DNA of 64,000 nucleotides from Eulemur rufifrons (taxonomy: Eukaryota > Chordata > Mammalia > Primates > Lemuridae): NCBI RefSeq assembly GCF_041146395.1, contig NC_090997.1, positions 39,101,501-39,165,500 on the forward strand, read 5' to 3'. Positions 61,961 to 64,000 of the stretch are shown here, piece after piece. How positions within the stretch are numbered: the stretch's first letter is position 1; each line of letters begins with the position of its first letter. The translations under genes were made by a program, and so were the position numbers. The notes beneath the pieces were generated by a model. The model was not told the origin of the DNA and ran no database searches. It worked only from the letters and a program-made list of their open reading frames with translations.

Positions 61961-63439
61961 AGAGGCTTTCAGCTGAGGAGGTAGCTGACTCATTCTGCTA
62001 GGTCTTGCCTTGTCAGGGTTCTGAGCATTTGCTATGTATGATTTGAAGTCTGTTAGGCCAAACTGTGCTGCATTCCCATTTCATTAATAAAGAAAGCCCA
62101 GTTTGTCATAAAGCAAGCTTATTGAACCTACTTCTAAATCTATTTGGGAAACTACATCTATTAGAAGCTCACCTATGCTACAGGTAGAATTTTCTCAGGA
62201 AACTTTTTGTCTGCATTTGAAAGTATAGTATTCCAAGGCCTTCTGTCTAAAAGATCCATTACCTGATGAAGGAGCATCTTACCCATCAAATGTTTTACTG
62301 TAAGTGTTTTTATGTGGCATCATTCCAAACACCAGGGAGGAAAAGTTTAGTCATGGAGGAGGGGTGATACAAGTTCCCCTTTGTCGTTGATCGCTGATCA
62401 GTGTGTGCCCAGAAGCAGAGCAGTTTGATTAGATACTCTCAGCTGTTTTATCTCTTCTGCATAACCCTGGTTTTTATTCTTCTGTCTATAAATGTTTAAT
62501 CTCCCATTTTCACCTTACCTAGATGTTTGCCTCAGTATTCTATAGTGATGAATCCCTGGGATGTGACTTTAATAAAAATGATGACTTATGCTGCGAATAT
62601 TGAAAGCCTTCATCCAGACAGTTTGAGGCCACCCCAATTGCATATTTAGCAAGTATATCTTAATTGATATCCAAACTGGCGGTTTTCTTTCTGCTAGCAT
62701 TTATTTCTCTCTTTCTGAACCATATGCATTTAAAGTTAATGAAAAGAAAACAAAACTATTAAGACAATCAGGCCATGTTAATATCAATGTTAAGAAAACC
62801 AAGCCTGTTTAGAGGAGGGACAAAAGTGAAAAGTTTGCCACTGCCCTTGTTTATCTGTGACTTCCCCCATTTTCCCCAGATGTGGCCTCTTCATGAGGTT
62901 GTGCTTTGTCATCTTCTAAATTATTACCACTCAGTTTCATACATTAATATCTATACTCCTTAATATTAAAACTTGGACAGTTTTTACTTTTTTCTTTGAA
63001 AATTGGAGAGAAAGTGACATTCTTATAGCTTCTCTCGTTTTTCCCCCGTTTTGATATACAAATAAACATACACCCATGATATTGCTAAAGTTTATGTCAC
63101 ATTCTCTTCTGTAACTATAACTATTAATATCATATAAATATGTATTACATTTATATTGTTAAATAAATACTATTTCCTATAGAACTGTTTTGTAATGTGA
63201 GCAGCCATAGAGGAGGGTATATAATCCTATTTTACCAAATCCCCGTGGCTTAAAAGAGAATGACACAAATGTCAATATTCAAGGAATTCTCTTAACAAAT
63301 TTTAACCTTTCACTTATTCCACCTCATACCTGTGAGGTTTGAAGATATGAGAGACACCTTTTCTTTCTTATATTTCTTTTTATTTGCTTGGACTACTTCC
63401 CCCCAACAAAAAAAAAAAAAAAAAAATTGTTAACATGAT
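61961..63439. other. Intron 2, AT-rich, nothing recognised
   Basis: No gene or clear repeat. An A-run at about 63410-63425. Confidence 0.35.
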
Positions 63440-63700
63440 GTGCCTACCTGGTAAACTTTCTGAATGCTTTAATATTTTTAAAAGTCTTTATTTGACTTTC
63501 ATTCTTAATGGATAATTTCATTGAATATAAAAGTCTAAGATTTAAAACTTCAGGAAACATTATTCCATTTTCTACATTCATGGTATTGATTAGAAGACTT
63601 CACGTCTGCTAGATTAAATTCTTATAGGCAGATTGTTTTACTTCTCTCTCTGGAAGATTTTAGAGTTTTCTTGGAGTTCTGGAATTTCATCAATATGTGC
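63440..63700 (+). mobile_element. Old L1 (L1M/HAL1-like) fragment, interrupted by Alu
   Basis: 'ACTTTCATTCTTAATGGATA', AACATTATTCCATTTTCTAC, GGCAGATTGTTTTACTTCTC, 'CTGGAATTTCATCAATATGT'. Same class as 58890; the Alu at 63702 inserted here. Confidence 0.55.
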
Positions 63701-63701
63701 T

Positions 63702-64000
63702 CTTTTTTTTTTTAGAGACAGAGTCTCGCTCTTTTGCCCTGGCTAGAGTGCCGTGGCGTCAGCCTAGCTCACAGCAACCTCAAACTCCTGGGCTTAAGCA
63801 ATCCTTCTGCCTCAGCTTCCTAAGTAGCTGGGACTACAGGCATGCGCCACCATGCCCAGCTAATTTTTTCTATATATTTTTAGTTTTCCAGATAATCTCT
63901 TTCTATTTTTTTAGTAGAGATGGGGTCTCGCTCTTGCTCAGGCTGGTCTCAAACTCCTGACCTGGAGCGATCCTCCCGCCTTGGCCTCCCAGAGTGCTAG
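63702..64000 (-). mobile_element. Alu SINE, lemur type, cut by window end
   Basis: Inverted Alu from poly(T) through the right arm and linker to GAGTGCTAG. The last about 30 bp of the left arm lie beyond the window. Confidence 0.94.

Overview
This window is vertebrate nuclear DNA, most likely from a strepsirrhine primate (lemur side). It is AT-rich and intron-dominated. Many of its Alu elements carry the lemur-type linker ('GGACAACTAAAAATATATA', then 'GAAAAAATTAGCCGGGC') and the 'GCTAGGCTGACGCCACGGCACTC' type right arm. It also holds MIR, L2, old L1, MaLR LTR and hAT/Tigger fossils shared across placental mammals. The species call is an inference from repeat diagnostics.

One protein-coding gene is recognised with confidence: SH3BGRL2, on the + strand. 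Exon 1 (22809-22853, 15 codons) lies in a CpG island at about 22170-23130. Exon 2 (57209-57394, 62 codons) follows a 34,355-bp intron with GT...AG ends. The two exons join in phase 0 and give 77 of the about 107 residues expected. The final coding part lies beyond 64000. The product is a small thioredoxin-fold protein of the SH3BGR family with a PLPPQIF proline motif.

Layout: 1-22169 is the upstream intergenic flank, rich in Alu, MIR, L2, MaLR LTR and DNA-transposon fossils, with one unrecognised exon-like open stretch at 253-401. 22170-23130 is the promoter/CpG island with a ZNF143/THAP11-type motif. 22854-57208 is intron 1, filled with nested repeats: a Tigger MITE split by an Alu monomer and a full Alu, and a MER5A-like element split by an L1 3' end. 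57395-64000 is the start of intron 2, with a 49-bp perfect purine-pyrimidine alternating tract, a compact mariner-type hairpin MITE with perfect 25-nt arms, L1 remnants, and an Alu cut by the window edge.

I found no evidence of an undescribed multi-gene system, CRISPR array, tRNA/rRNA gene or intact transposase. The points most worth a second look are the mariner-type hairpin MITE beside exon 2, the 5'-truncated retroposon at 11537-11694, the promoter motif with its in-frame open upstream region, and the orphan exon-like segment at 253-401. Repeat family names are from memory of consensus sequences and boundaries are approximate unless target-site duplications (TSDs) are cited.
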